Shown in pieces: positions 42,352-50,520 of a stretch of 64,000 nt of DNA; positions within the stretch are counted from its first letter, which is position 1; every line of letters begins with the position of its first letter. Under the pieces are notes generated by a model. The model saw nothing but the letters and a program-made list of their open reading frames with translations, made no database searches and was not told the DNA's origin. The stretch comes from Hymenobacter aranciens (GTDB taxonomy: Bacteria; Bacteroidota; Bacteroidia; Cytophagales; Hymenobacteraceae), in assembly GCF_030580865.1 (NCBI RefSeq), contig NZ_JAUQSY010000005.1, forward strand, positions 1-64,000, written 5' to 3'. Made by a program: the position numbers and the translations under genes.

Positions 42352-43728
42352 CTAAAGCAGCTTGTCAAAAGCCGTATCAACCAGCTCAGATGCGAATGAA
42401 TCCAGATAAACGGCAGTCACGGCTTCGGACTTGTGCCCCATGGCTTGGCCTATAATCGCAGTGTTTTCACCGGCGAACTTCAACGTTGTAGCAAATGAGT
42501 GCCGCGCCACATAAGTCGTTAGCGGAGTTGTGATATCCGCTTGCTCAGCTAATACCTTCAAATCTTGGTTGACTTGCCCCAGCACCTTGTGCAACCGGTT
42601 TTTGATTTGAGTAGGCGTCTGGTGCCGGGCTGCGTCGAGAATGGGGAAGAGGTAGCTCTCGGGTGTGGCGCGAGTCAAGGACTCAAAGGAGGCCACGAGT
42701 GCTACTGCTGGCGCCAGCAGCTTCAACGAGAATTTGCCTCCGGTTTTCTGACGGACATAGCTTAGCCGCTCAGGGGTGCCAGCAGAGTCAAAGCTCAGGT
42801 CGCGCCAACGCAGTTGGCCTAAGTCGACAAAGTTGATACCCCCACAATAAAAGGAAAACAGGAAAACCTCCTTCGCCAAACGGAGGCGGTCGGTGGCCGG
42901 TACTAGGGCTTCGAGCTGGCGCACCGCCTCACGCGGTAATGCTCGCTTCGTCGTGCTCACATCAAATTTGCCGACCTGCATTTTATGCTTCTCAGCTACA
43001 GTGCGGGCGAATGGGTAGCTGCCGGCCTTCATCAGGCCGTCGGCAATGGCTTGGTTGAGCACCGCCCGTAACGTGCGAAACCGTAGCGACAGGGTTATCT
43101 CCTTGATACCGGTGGCGCGTAGTGTCTGTTCCCACTCCCGGCAGAAAGCGACGTTCGCTTTTTCAATTGGTACATCGTAGCTGTTGAGCCAAACAGACCA
43201 AGCTTCCGCCTTCCCTCGGCCGGTAGGAGGGGCGGGCGCATCTGCTTCGGCTGCGATAAACTTCGCCAGTTGATTGCGTAGGTCGCGGTAAACAGTGGCA
43301 TTGCCGGTTTGCCCGGCCTTGAGGTAGCCAGCGCTCAACTCATCGCAGTAGGCAAGCAGTTTTACCCGTCTGGCAGCCTTACGCCCCTCGATGGCTTTAG
43401 CTGCAACGGCAGGAGCGTCGTGCTGCTCGTCGGCGCTGGCCAGGGTGTCGGCGGCATCGGCATACTTGGTTTCCCATTCAGCAAGGGACTTGAGCAGCTT
43501 CTCGCGGTGAGGCTCGGGGTAGCTCTTGCGGATGGCGTCACGGTAGTTGCTCTTCTCCGCGTTCCAGTACTTGGGCAGTAGCGATAGGCCTGTGGCCAAG
43601 TACTTCCGCTTGCGGTCCTTGGTGATGCGCACCAGGAAAGGGTGGGAGCCATCGGCCAGCGTTTTGCTGGGGAAGTAAACCACCTTTACGCCTGCCTTGC
43701 CCTCTTTGTGTTCGGTCGTTTTGCTCAT
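42352..43728 (-). CDS. int: Tyrosine recombinase / island integrase
   Basis: A 458-residue Bacteroidota-type site-specific integrase. It has an N-terminal arm-binding domain (VKVVYFPSKTLADGSHPFLVRITKDRKRKYLATGLSL), an SAM-like core-binding domain, and a C-terminal catalytic domain. That domain shows FLFSFYCGGINFVDLGQLRWRDL, the His-x-x-Arg box in TYVARHSFATTLKFAG, MGHKSEAVTAVYL, and the nucleophilic Tyr in VYLDSF. The first catalytic Arg position is occupied by Gly in YCGGIN, as in many relatives that use an alternative Arg. It lies 155 bp from attR and is preceded by GGTTTACAC repeats. It should catalyse insertion into tRNA-Gly(CCC). Confidence 0.93.
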   Translation of the reverse strand: MSKTTEHKEGKAGVKVVYFPSKTLADGSHPFLVRITKDRKRKYLATGLSLLPKYWNAEKSNYRDAIRKSYPEPHREKLLKSLAEWETKYADAADTLASADEQHDAPAVAAKAIEGRKAARRVKLLAYCDELSAGYLKAGQTGNATVYRDLRNQLAKFIAAEADAPAPPTGRGKAEAWSVWLNSYDVPIEKANVAFCREWEQTLRATGIKEITLSLRFRTLRAVLNQAIADGLMKAGSYPFARTVAEKHKMQVGKFDVSTTKRALPREAVRQLEALVPATDRLRLAKEVFLFSFYCGGINFVDLGQLRWRDLSFDSAGTPERLSYVRQKTGGKFSLKLLAPAVALVASFESLTRATPESYLFPILDAARHQTPTQIKNRLHKVLGQVNQDLKVLAEQADITTPLTTYVARHSFATTLKFAGENTAIIGQAMGHKSEAVTAVYLDSFASELVDTAFDKLL

Positions 43729-43730
43729 CG

Positions 43731-43767
43731 TGTGTAAACCGCGCCGGTTTACACGGCGGTTTACACA
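43731..43767. promoter_or_regulatory. Three GGTTTACAC sites upstream of the integrase
   Basis: One inverted copy (TGTGTAAACC, 43731-43740) and two direct copies (43746-43767) lie between the integrase start and its likely -7 box. They match the pair in attL at 11049 and may be arm sites or an autoregulatory operator. Confidence 0.5.
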
Positions 43768-43773
43768 AAGTTA
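43766..43773 (-). promoter_or_regulatory. -7 box TAACTTTG of the integrase
   Basis: Matches TAnnTTTG on the minus strand, 38 bp before the start codon and overlapping the end of the GGTTTACAC repeats. Confidence 0.45.
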
Positions 43774-43883
43774 ATCAAAAGGCCAATAATGACGATAGCC
43801 GTCGATAAAATGAACTGGTTTAAAATGTTGATTAATTGAGGTAATAAGTGTAAGATGGGTGTTCGTGATAAACCTTGTTCCGT

Positions 43884-43929
43884 AGCTTCCCAAGCTGAGG
43901 GTCGCGAGTTCGAACCTCGTTTCTCGCTC
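43884..43929. other. attR: 46-bp copy of the tRNA-Gly 3' end
   Basis: Identical to 10954-10999. It lacks the 5' half of the tRNA, so it is not a functional tRNA gene. The right boundary of the island lies here; 32.9 kb separate the two repeats. Confidence 0.88.
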
Positions 43930-43935
43930 ATTTTT

Positions 43936-43971
43936 AATCAGCCACTTGTCTGCGAAGATGGGTGGCTGATT
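43936..43971 (+). terminator. Copy of the tRNA-Gly terminator hairpin beyond attR
   Basis: AATCAGCCAC / GTGGCTGATT, same loop as at 11005-11042, then TTGGTTTTGG. It is probably the original chromosomal terminator displaced by the island. Confidence 0.6.
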
Positions 43972-44039
43972 TGGTTTTGGTTTAAACGCTGGTTTAAACA
44001 TGCCGGCCGTAGCCCCAACCAAGGTTACTAAGCGCATCC

Positions 44040-44840
44040 TAGGGCGTATTGACAATTAGAGTAACCAGACGCAGGTAGCGGCGCAGTGGGCGAAGGCGAG
44101 GAACGAGGTGGCGGTCTTGTCGTAGCGGGTGGCCAAGCGGCGGTAGTGCTTGAGGCGGTTAAAGAAGCGTTCGACTTTGTTGCGGTCCGCGTAGAGGTTG
44201 CGGTCCAACTCGCGGGCGGTGCGCCGGCTACGTTTACTGGGCACGACAACCGCGGCTCCGACCTGATGGATTTGGGCAATCAGGGCGTTGGTATCGTAGG
44301 CTTTATCGGCCAGCACAGCCCCCACCGCCAAGCCCTCTAACAGGTCGGCGGCCACCGTGCAATCGGCCTGTTGCCCCGGCGTCAGGGCCAGGCGTAGCGG
44401 GTTACCCAGCGCGTCTCCGACGGCGTGGAGTTTGCTGGTGAAGCCCCCGCGTGAGCGGCTGAGAGCTTCGGCTGGCGCGGCGCTTTTTTTTGCCCGGCCG
44501 CGTGCTGATGCGCCCGTATGCTGGTCGAATCGAGCATGGCCCAGTCTAGGTCCGGGTCCTGTATGGCCTCGAATACGCGTTGCCAGATGCCTTTCTGGGC
44601 CCAGCGGCGGAAACGTCGGTAGACCGAGTTCCACGGCCCAAACCGTTCGGGCAAATCCCGCCACGGCGCCCCACTGCGCGCTATCCAGAGCACTGTATTC
44701 ACAAACAATCGGTTGTCGGCTGTCGACCGGACTGCATCTCCGACTTTGCCCGGCAACAAGGGCGCTAAGCGCGTCCAGTCCGCATCTTTGAGTTCATAAT
44801 GTCGCACAACCCAAAGGTCGGCGATTGTCAACACACCCTA
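44040..44840 (-). mobile_element. IS5-family (IS427-like) insertion sequence
   Basis: 17-bp terminal inverted repeats TAGGGCGTATTGACAAT (44040-44056) and its partner (44824-44840) with two mismatches; TA at each end may be the target duplication. Size and the two-frame transposase fit the IS427 group. Confidence 0.82.
44056..44834 (-). CDS. IS5-family transposase, two frames joined by -1 frameshift
   Basis: The first frame (from about 44834) gives LKDADWTRLAPLLPGKVGD ... GAPWRDLPERFGPWNSVYRRFRRWAQKGIW ... LDWAMLDSTSIRAHQHAAGQKK. At an A8 run (near 44486-44493) the reading moves -1 into AKKSAAPAEALSRSRGGFTSKLHAVGDALGNPL ... VLADKAYDTNALI ... DRNKVERFFNRLKHYRRLATRYDKTATSFL. The DDE residues are Asp in LDST, Asp in ADKAYD and Glu in KVERFF. 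A-rich slippery frameshifting is the normal expression mode of this IS group, so the element may still be active. The first frame probably starts at TTG or GTG; no ATG fits. Its last codons overlap the left inverted repeat. Confidence 0.82.
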
Positions 44841-45561
44841 AAACGGCCGGCACCTTTTGCGCTGGATTGAAAAGGATTCAGGATGTACAAACGTAGGCTT
44901 GGCTGCGAGACGAGTAACAAGCAAGCGGCCAGAATCCGAGACTGGGTGTGTTGGTACTGCGGCCCTGGTCTGCCGACCGCCGTTCTCTACTCAGTAGCGG
45001 CTGGCTGCAGAATTGAACAACCGGAACACCGCGGCGCGGATGAGGGGCTGGTCGGTGTTGCAACGAGTGGTATTGCCGGAGGCGCAACGCGACGGCGTAC
45101 CTCATCCAAACTGACCAGTTAGCAGTAACCGTAGAGGTGTGGCAACGGGTGTGCTGGCAAAAGCCCGAGACCCCATTTGCAAACCGTCTTGGGCGAGGAG
45201 AGAAGATTGCACAAAAGGCTGCAAGTACCCTGCGCAGCTACCTCTGTTGGCCGCGTTCGGTGTGGTGTGGCAACTAAACTTGCGCGGAATGCCTGAAACA
45301 AAGCGTGGTCTTCAACTATGCTGCGGCTGCTATGTCAGTTAAATGGGTAGTAAAGTATTGTTGTGTAAATGTTAAAATCGGATTATAGAGATGAGTTGGT
45401 TCGTTTTCTATAAGGCGAGCATCCTGACTGGATATTACTTGTAGCAAAACTGCATCCCATTTATTGCCCTTGTAGCGACCGGCATATTGGTTGAATTATT
45501 GGTTGAATGTTTAGTTGAAACAGGCGAATCAGCGGGTGGCGAATGGTTGCATTGACCAGTT
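44841..45561. other. Intergenic stretch with no recognised gene
   Basis: GC-rich to 45340, then AT-richer. Several short ORFs on both strands lack homology patterns. It may contain eroded gene remains. Confidence 0.35.
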
Positions 45562-45731
45562 GCGACGAAACCACCGAGTTCGAGTTGCTGGAGCAGGCGC
45601 TGCTGACGCTTGAGGGCCTGGCGGGCGCGGCGTAGGGCGCGCAGGGTGGGAGCGTAGGAAATGCTTTAGGTAGCCAGAGAGCGTGGCGCGTGATTTCCTG
45701 CGGGACGGTGTGTAGCCAGCGTATGAGGGCA
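45562..45731 (-). pseudogene. Degraded copy of the 54044-54461 sequence
   Basis: About 170 bp align almost without gaps to 54291-54461, covering the start of the 115-aa gene and the end of the fragment upstream of it. The gene start is destroyed here. Both copies are followed within about 330 bp by the same palindrome (45856 and 54619), in the same orientation. Confidence 0.7.
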
Positions 45732-45855
45732 GATGCGGTGGGCTTACCATTTTTTATCGGTGTTTGCCAAAGATGGAAAGGCTGAATGAAAAATATTTTA
45801 TAGGTTGCTGTCTGCGCTTTTAATCATTTGGCGCTTGTAATCAGTATGTAATGAC

Positions 45856-45907
45856 AAATACCCGTAAAAACACCTGTTTTTCAAAACAGGTGTTTTTACG
45901 GGTATTT
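45856..45907. repeat. 52-bp palindrome, copy 1 (left of lanthipeptide-like cluster)
   Basis: Perfect 25-bp arms around a TC centre. The inner 20 nt of each arm (CCCGTAAAAACACCTGTTTT) are shared with the palindrome at 54619-54664. The short ORF starting at 45851 merely reads through it. Confidence 0.95.
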
Positions 45908-46182
45908 AAGTGCTTTTACGGCCTTTACTTGGTCAAACCAAATAAGCCATCAACCGAATACGGGGAGGCGTGGGCGGATTGGAGCATTTCATTACTTCAA
46001 ACGCTTGCGGAGTCTTCCAAATTACTTGTCATAAGCTCCTTGTTTCAGTCGATACCGGGGCACCAGTAAATGGGGCGTTATGGATTGCTGACTAAGGCTT
46101 ATCAAGGGTTTGGGAACGACTCAAGATAGGCTTCTACACTTGCCAGTACGATGATTTCAACGGATTTTCTCCATTCTACCTC

Positions 46183-46857
46183 ATGGTGGTTCCCGTTATC
46201 TTGGTGGCCGATTCGGCTCCCCTCCTGCGCCACGGGCTGTTGCAGGCGTTAAGCCATGCTGATGCCACGTACCAAGTCCACGAAGCCGCAACGGCGCCCG
46301 AACTGCTGCGGCTGACAGAGCTATTACGCCCGGCCCTGGTGCTAGCCGCTACCAACCTGGCCGGGGCACCTGCCGAGCCACTGGCCTTGCTGCGCCAGCT
46401 ACGCGAAGGGCAGGCCAACTTGCCCGTGGTATTACTAGCGGAAGTTCATTCGCTCCAACAGGGGGTTATTCAGCAGCTACACATCGCCAGGGTGAGCGGG
46501 CTAATGGCCCGCAACGCTTCTATTGCAGAGGTTTGCAGCACCGTGCAGCAAGTGTTAACATATGGCTGTTGTCCCGACAGTTGTGGCTTGGATTGCTGCC
46601 AGGTGACCCGTTCCCGGTACGAGTTGCCAGTGGCGTTTACCAGCCGGCAGCTGGAAATACTACACCTGATGGCCGAAGACCGGTCTAATGAGGAAATCGC
46701 CCGGTGTCTGTTCACCAGCGTGCGAACCGTGGAGTATCATCGCAGCCAGATGCTGCAGAAAGCGGGCACGCGTACGACTTTAGGCCTGGTGCTTTTTGCC
46801 TTGAAACAGGGTATTCTTCGCCTTGATGAATGCGCCGTCGTGGCAGCCGACCGATGA
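46183..46857 (+). CDS. Atypical LuxR-family regulator with degenerate receiver and Cys cluster
   Basis: A 224-residue protein with receiver fold plus GerE HTH. The receiver keeps Asp10 (LVADSAP), but the phospho-acceptor position is Ala56 in ALVLAATNLAG, so Asp phosphorylation is not expected. Between the domains is YGCCPDSCGLDCCQ, with Cys 129, 130, 134, 138 and 139 plus Cys118 nearby; this could bind metal or sense thiols. The HTH is FTSRQLEILHLMAEDRSNEEIARCLFTSVRTVEYHRSQMLQKAG. It converges on the LanC gene (27 bp between stops) and is the only regulator in the cluster, so it is the likely controller. The ligand is unknown. Confidence 0.8.
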   Translation: MVVPVILVADSAPLLRHGLLQALSHADATYQVHEAATAPELLRLTELLRPALVLAATNLAGAPAEPLALLRQLREGQANLPVVLLAEVHSLQQGVIQQLHIARVSGLMARNASIAEVCSTVQQVLTYGCCPDSCGLDCCQVTRSRYELPVAFTSRQLEILHLMAEDRSNEEIARCLFTSVRTVEYHRSQMLQKAGTRTTLGLVLFALKQGILRLDECAVVAADR

Positions 46858-46884
46858 CGAGCGAAGCCGCTCACTGCTGCCGGT

Positions 46885-48177
46885 CTACGGCAGCAGTTCG
46901 GTGTCCAACTGCTGCGGGAAGGCAAGCCGCAGGTAGAAGTAACCCGTACCGGCCAGGCCCAGCATCAGGCCTGGCGCTTCGCCCATGCCTGGGGTAGCGC
47001 CCGAGGGGTCATTGACGCCGCTGGGCCAGCGCAGGCCGGTGCGCTGATATTTCTCCAGGCCGTAGTTGCCAGCGGCCTGGGCTACCTGATAGTAGAGGTC
47101 GTTTTGCAGCACCCGGCTGCCCTCCAGCAAAACATCGGCGTTGCCAGCCAAGCCGTGGCAAAGTGAAAAATTACCCTGGCCCCCTGGATTGGTGACGAGG
47201 TTATAGATGCCACGGTGGGTGGTGTTAAGCGCAATCTCGGCTTCCTGGCGGAAGGTGTCGTCGCCGGTTAGTTGCCAGGCACGCAGGCGGCTCAGGGAAA
47301 TGCCGGGCGCCCCGTGGCACCAGGCATCGCCGTAGGTGGGCGGGGGGCCGACGGCCGGGGCCGCTACGCCAGCGGCAGCCATGTCGCGCAGGTCGGGCCA
47401 GTTTTGCAGCTGCGGATGAAACAGCTCGCGCTCGAAGTTGAAACCTAGCTGGGCGGCCGTGTAGTAGGCCGGATTGGCCGTGACGTAGTACAGTTCCAGC
47501 AGGGCCAGGGCCACCCCGGCGGCCCCGTGCGAATAGCCTGTAAGAGCCGGCTGCCCCGGCAGGGCAGGCCATCCCCAGGTCGTGGGCCGCTGCTGCGCTC
47601 GGCTCAGCAGAAAATCGCCGCAACGCGTGGCGGCCTCACCCAGCCAGGTTGCGTCGGGCTTCTGGCGCAGCCAGCGTAGCAGTACCGGAATAGCTCCTGC
47701 CACGCCCGAAATCACGTCAATCTCAAATTCCTGCGGGGGCTGGGCGCAGGCGCGGGCCAACTGTTCCCAGCCGGCCGCCGTCCAGTCGGGGCGGTCGTGC
47801 TGCTCGCCCAGGCGCAGCAGCGTATCGGCCAGGCCCACGGTGCCGGCGTAGTAGGCATAGCTGGTGGGACCGCGCATGGCGCGTTCGTCGCCGAGCACGT
47901 GGTTTACAGCCCCGGTCAGCAGCTCCTGCCACACGGGGTCGGGCTGCAGCTGTTGCAAGAGACCGAAAAATCGGGCAATGCCCGCCGTGCCGCCGTACAC
48001 GTCGGGGCCGCAGGCGCGCTGCACGGCCTGGTACCCGCCGCCCACGGCCTCGGTGCTGCTGCCTACCCAGGTGCAGCGCTCGCCTTCCCAGATGGCGGTG
48101 CGAGCCAGGCGGGCGGCGATGTCCTGAGCAACTTCAACATAAATCTGGGTAGCGGGGGCGAGGGTCAGCACAGACAT
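46885..48177 (-). CDS. LanC-like lanthionine cyclase
   Basis: A 430-residue LanC-family protein with repeated double-helix motifs: GGTAGIARFF, GVAGAIPVLLRWL, GYSHGAAGVALALLEL, GAPGISLSRLRAW and GLAGNADVLLEG. The zinc ligands are Cys287 (DAWCHG), Cys340 and His341 (NFSLCHG), and the acid/base His217 lies in YSHG; all residues expected for an active cyclase are in place. LanC enzymes add Cys thiols to dehydrated Ser/Thr to make lanthionine rings. It is the last gene of the leftward cluster, 9 bp after the HopA1-family gene, and its obvious substrate is the Cys-rich repeat protein encoded at 50521. Confidence 0.92.
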   Translation of the reverse strand: MSVLTLAPATQIYVEVAQDIAARLARTAIWEGERCTWVGSSTEAVGGGYQAVQRACGPDVYGGTAGIARFFGLLQQLQPDPVWQELLTGAVNHVLGDERAMRGPTSYAYYAGTVGLADTLLRLGEQHDRPDWTAAGWEQLARACAQPPQEFEIDVISGVAGAIPVLLRWLRQKPDATWLGEAATRCGDFLLSRAQQRPTTWGWPALPGQPALTGYSHGAAGVALALLELYYVTANPAYYTAAQLGFNFERELFHPQLQNWPDLRDMAAAGVAAPAVGPPPTYGDAWCHGAPGISLSRLRAWQLTGDDTFRQEAEIALNTTHRGIYNLVTNPGGQGNFSLCHGLAGNADVLLEGSRVLQNDLYYQVAQAAGNYGLEKYQRTGLRWPSGVNDPSGATPGMGEAPGLMLGLAGTGYFYLRLAFPQQLDTELLP

Positions 48178-48186
48178 AAATAAGGG

Positions 48187-49254
48187 CTACCCGGCGTGGA
48201 GCAGCGAAAAATCGTAGGGGAGGTGAGAGTTGGGGTTGCGGTAGAGGTGCTGCTCATCGAGGCCGTTTTTGGTCAGCAGCCGGCGGATTTCGGCCAGCTG
48301 CCCCTCGGGAGAGTCCAGTTGTTTGTAGTGGGCACTCACCAGTGCCTCGGCCAGCAGGTTGCAGCGGTTCATGCCGAAGCTCTGGCCGCTGCCGGGGTCT
48401 TCCGAAAACGACACGCCCGGTCGCAGCTCCCGCGTAAACAAGGGCACGGTGGCTTGCAGCTGGGCCTGCATGTCATCGAGAATGGGCCGGAGCAGGCGGG
48501 CAGCGAGGCGGAAGTCGAACTTGCTCACGTACAGCACCGCACTGTCGGTGCGCGTAAACAAATTGGGGTGATTAAGGCACTTAAAAAGAAACGGCAGCCG
48601 GTAGCGGTTGAAGGTGCCGGTGATGCCCTGCACTAGCTGCTCGGCCCCGGTAAACGTGGTATGGAAATACACCCGCACGAACTCGGCTTGCTGCGACACT
48701 AGTTCGCGGCCCCGCACGTGGTAGAATACCGGCTGCACGGCCTTGTCTTCGCGGCTCATCTTTAGCTTCACCACTGCGCTCACCTGCAGGCTGGTTTCGG
48801 CCGGGTTAGTAAACTCCCACTGGCCGGGCACCAGCTGGCGCAGGTAGCCGTTTTTGCTGACGAAAGCCGTACCGTGGCCATCGACCGAATACACGGTCCA
48901 GGCGGGGTCAAAACCGTCGGCGGTTTGATTGGCGGCCGAGAGGCGGGCCATGGTCTGCTCACGCGCCGCGGCCGAAGGCAGCGCCAGGCTGGCGGGCTCC
49001 GGGGCATCGGTGCGGCCGGTGCAGTAGTAGGTGCCGTAGAGCACCTGCGCCAGCCGGTTCTGCAGGTTCAGGCGGGCCTGACCGTCGTCGCCGCTGTTCT
49101 GGCCGAAGTGCTGCAGAGGCTGGTGCCACTTGGTGTAGGCCTGCTGATAGGTAACGGGGTAGTCCTGTCCGCGTAGGCGATAGGTGTATTCGTCCACCAC
49201 CGTCAGCTGCGTGGCAATGTCCGTCAGGGCTTGCGAAAAAGAGGGCGTGCTCAT
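48187..49254 (-). CDS. HopA1-family protein, putative class V lanthipeptide lyase
   Basis: A 355-residue protein. The C-terminal two thirds carry the HopA1 pattern: FVRVYFHTTFTGAEQLVQGITGTFNRYRLPFLFKCLNHPNLFTRTDSAVLYV (about 192-243), then PLFTRELRPGVSFSEDPGSGQSFGMNRC (271-298). HopA1 was named from a plant-pathogen effector, but related proteins act with a kinase homologue in class V lanthipeptide synthesis (lexapeptide-type), where they are believed to eliminate phosphate from pSer/pThr. ATG overlaps the kinase stop (ATGA), so the two proteins are made together. There is no secretion system here to suggest a toxin role. Lyase activity is inferred from family and context. Confidence 0.85.
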   Translation of the reverse strand: MSTPSFSQALTDIATQLTVVDEYTYRLRGQDYPVTYQQAYTKWHQPLQHFGQNSGDDGQARLNLQNRLAQVLYGTYYCTGRTDAPEPASLALPSAAAREQTMARLSAANQTADGFDPAWTVYSVDGHGTAFVSKNGYLRQLVPGQWEFTNPAETSLQVSAVVKLKMSREDKAVQPVFYHVRGRELVSQQAEFVRVYFHTTFTGAEQLVQGITGTFNRYRLPFLFKCLNHPNLFTRTDSAVLYVSKFDFRLAARLLRPILDDMQAQLQATVPLFTRELRPGVSFSEDPGSGQSFGMNRCNLLAEALVSAHYKQLDSPEGQLAEIRRLLTKNGLDEQHLYRNPNSHLPYDFSLLHAG

Positions 49255-50375
49255 GCGGGAAGGGCCACGGTGGCGGTAGCAAAGTGGGAGAGAACCATAG
49301 GTAAGCCTTGGAATAGCACGTAGCTAGCCTGAAGCAGCTTGGTGGCGCCGGGTTGCAGCGCGGGCCAGGCCATGTTTTGCTCGATGGCCGTCTGGATTAG
49401 ACGGGCGGCGGTATAACGTAGCGTCTTTTCCAGCAGTGCCGGAGCCGCGGCCGGGTCGGCCCCGGTGCGGTTCAGGTACTGCTGCCAGAAGCGGTCCATC
49501 AGCGGCCAGGCGGCCTGCAGCTCCGGCAGGCCCATGCCCGGCACTAAGCTGAAGGTAGCGGCCCCCACCACCGGGTCGTAGAAAATGATATTAGTAATAA
49601 AGCCCTGCCAGACGCCCGCCACGTCCCACAGTGGGTCGCCGATGTCGGCAATTTCCCAGTCGATGACGCGCAGCTGCTCGCCGCCTTCGGGCGTGGCTTG
49701 GCGCAGCAGGTTCACCCATTTCAAGTCACCGTGAATAAGACTCGTGCGCGTCCATTCGGCGCGCAGGGCGGCCAGGGCGGCTTTGAAATCGGGGCTGCTT
49801 TGCACGGCCGTCAGCGCCGGGTTGGGTGCCTGGCTGGTAGTGAGCAGCGCCTGCTGCGTGCCTGGGTCGGGCTCGGCCAGGGTGAGCACCCAGGGGGGCT
49901 GCTGCGGAAAGAACTGCACCGAGCGGCTGCTGAGCACGGCGCTATCCAGCGGAAAATGATAGCTGGCCAGTAGGTTCACCAACTCATCAGCCAGGGCGGG
50001 CGGTAGCTGGCCGCCGTGCTGGCGCACGTAGTCTTCCAGGTTGTGGGCATCGGCCATATACTCGGTTACGAGCACCTGTTTTTCGGCGTCGAAGCCGAAG
50101 TAGCCGGGCACGTAAGTCGCTAATTGGGTAAAAGCCGGATGGTTCTTAATGAGCCACAGGCAGGTGGCGTCCTTTTGCAAGACGTAGGTGTTGTTCGAGT
50201 CGAAGCTGATGAGCTGCTTGATGAACAAGCTCGGGGCCTCGCGCCGGGTGACGCGGAAAATGAGGTTGCGGGTCTGCATCTGGGTGGCCAGGTAGTCGCC
50301 GCGCAGCAGCGACGCCGTTTCCAGAAAGCCCTTGTCGAGCAGGTACAGGTGCAGGTCGGGTAGGGTTAGTCTCAC
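49251..50375 (-). CDS. Aminoglycoside-phosphotransferase-like kinase, putative Ser/Thr kinase of lanthipeptide synthetase
   Basis: A 374-residue APH/choline-kinase-fold protein starting at GTG 50375; an in-frame TGA lies just upstream. The N-lobe Lys is in SLFIKQL (Lys53), the catalytic loop is LIHGDLKWVNLL (215-224, with Asp217 and Asn222), and the metal site is VIDWEIADIGDPLWD (Asp239). All are intact. In class V lanthipeptide systems a kinase of this fold phosphorylates Ser/Thr of the precursor, and a HopA1-family partner removes the phosphate. The overlapping HopA1 gene and downstream LanC argue for that role over antibiotic resistance. A terminator-like hairpin lies 65 bp upstream, so expression is probably lower than that of the precursor. 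Confidence 0.85.
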   Translation of the reverse strand: MRLTLPDLHLYLLDKGFLETASLLRGDYLATQMQTRNLIFRVTRREAPSLFIKQLISFDSNNTYVLQKDATCLWLIKNHPAFTQLATYVPGYFGFDAEKQVLVTEYMADAHNLEDYVRQHGGQLPPALADELVNLLASYHFPLDSAVLSSRSVQFFPQQPPWVLTLAEPDPGTQQALLTTSQAPNPALTAVQSSPDFKAALAALRAEWTRTSLIHGDLKWVNLLRQATPEGGEQLRVIDWEIADIGDPLWDVAGVWQGFITNIIFYDPVVGAATFSLVPGMGLPELQAAWPLMDRFWQQYLNRTGADPAAAPALLEKTLRYTAARLIQTAIEQNMAWPALQPGATKLLQASYVLFQGLPMVLSHFATATVALPA

Positions 50376-50440
50376 TAGGAGTCAGCAGAAGGAAGGTGGA
50401 ACGTAAGCCAAGGTAGCCCGTAATCAAGGATGCTGCTCAA

Positions 50441-50470
50441 AAACTCCCCGCCCACTCGGGCGGGGAGTTT
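50441..50470 (-). terminator. Strong hairpin between precursor and modification genes
   Basis: The minus strand reads AAACTCCCCGCCC-GAGT-GGGCGGGGAGTTT then TTGAGC, a 13-bp GC-rich stem with a T run. It lies 50 bp after the repeat-protein stop and before the kinase. Partial read-through would yield much precursor and little enzyme. Confidence 0.75.
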
Positions 50471-50520
50471 CTAAAAACCGGCAAGCGAATCGTCAATAAG
50501 CAACGACCAGCTTCGCAGCC

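Noticed and set aside
43884..43929. Second tRNA-Gly gene
   Set aside because: Only the 3' portion is present; acceptor 5' strand, D arm and half of the anticodon stem are missing, so it is an attachment-site copy.
45851..46069. 72-codon frame starting in the palindrome upstream of the LuxR gene
   Set aside because: It begins by translating the palindrome and has no recognisable pattern afterwards.
49251..50375. Kinase-like gene as an aminoglycoside resistance enzyme
   Set aside because: Fold and motifs are shared, but the ATGA overlap with the HopA1-family gene and the LanC context make a peptide kinase more likely.
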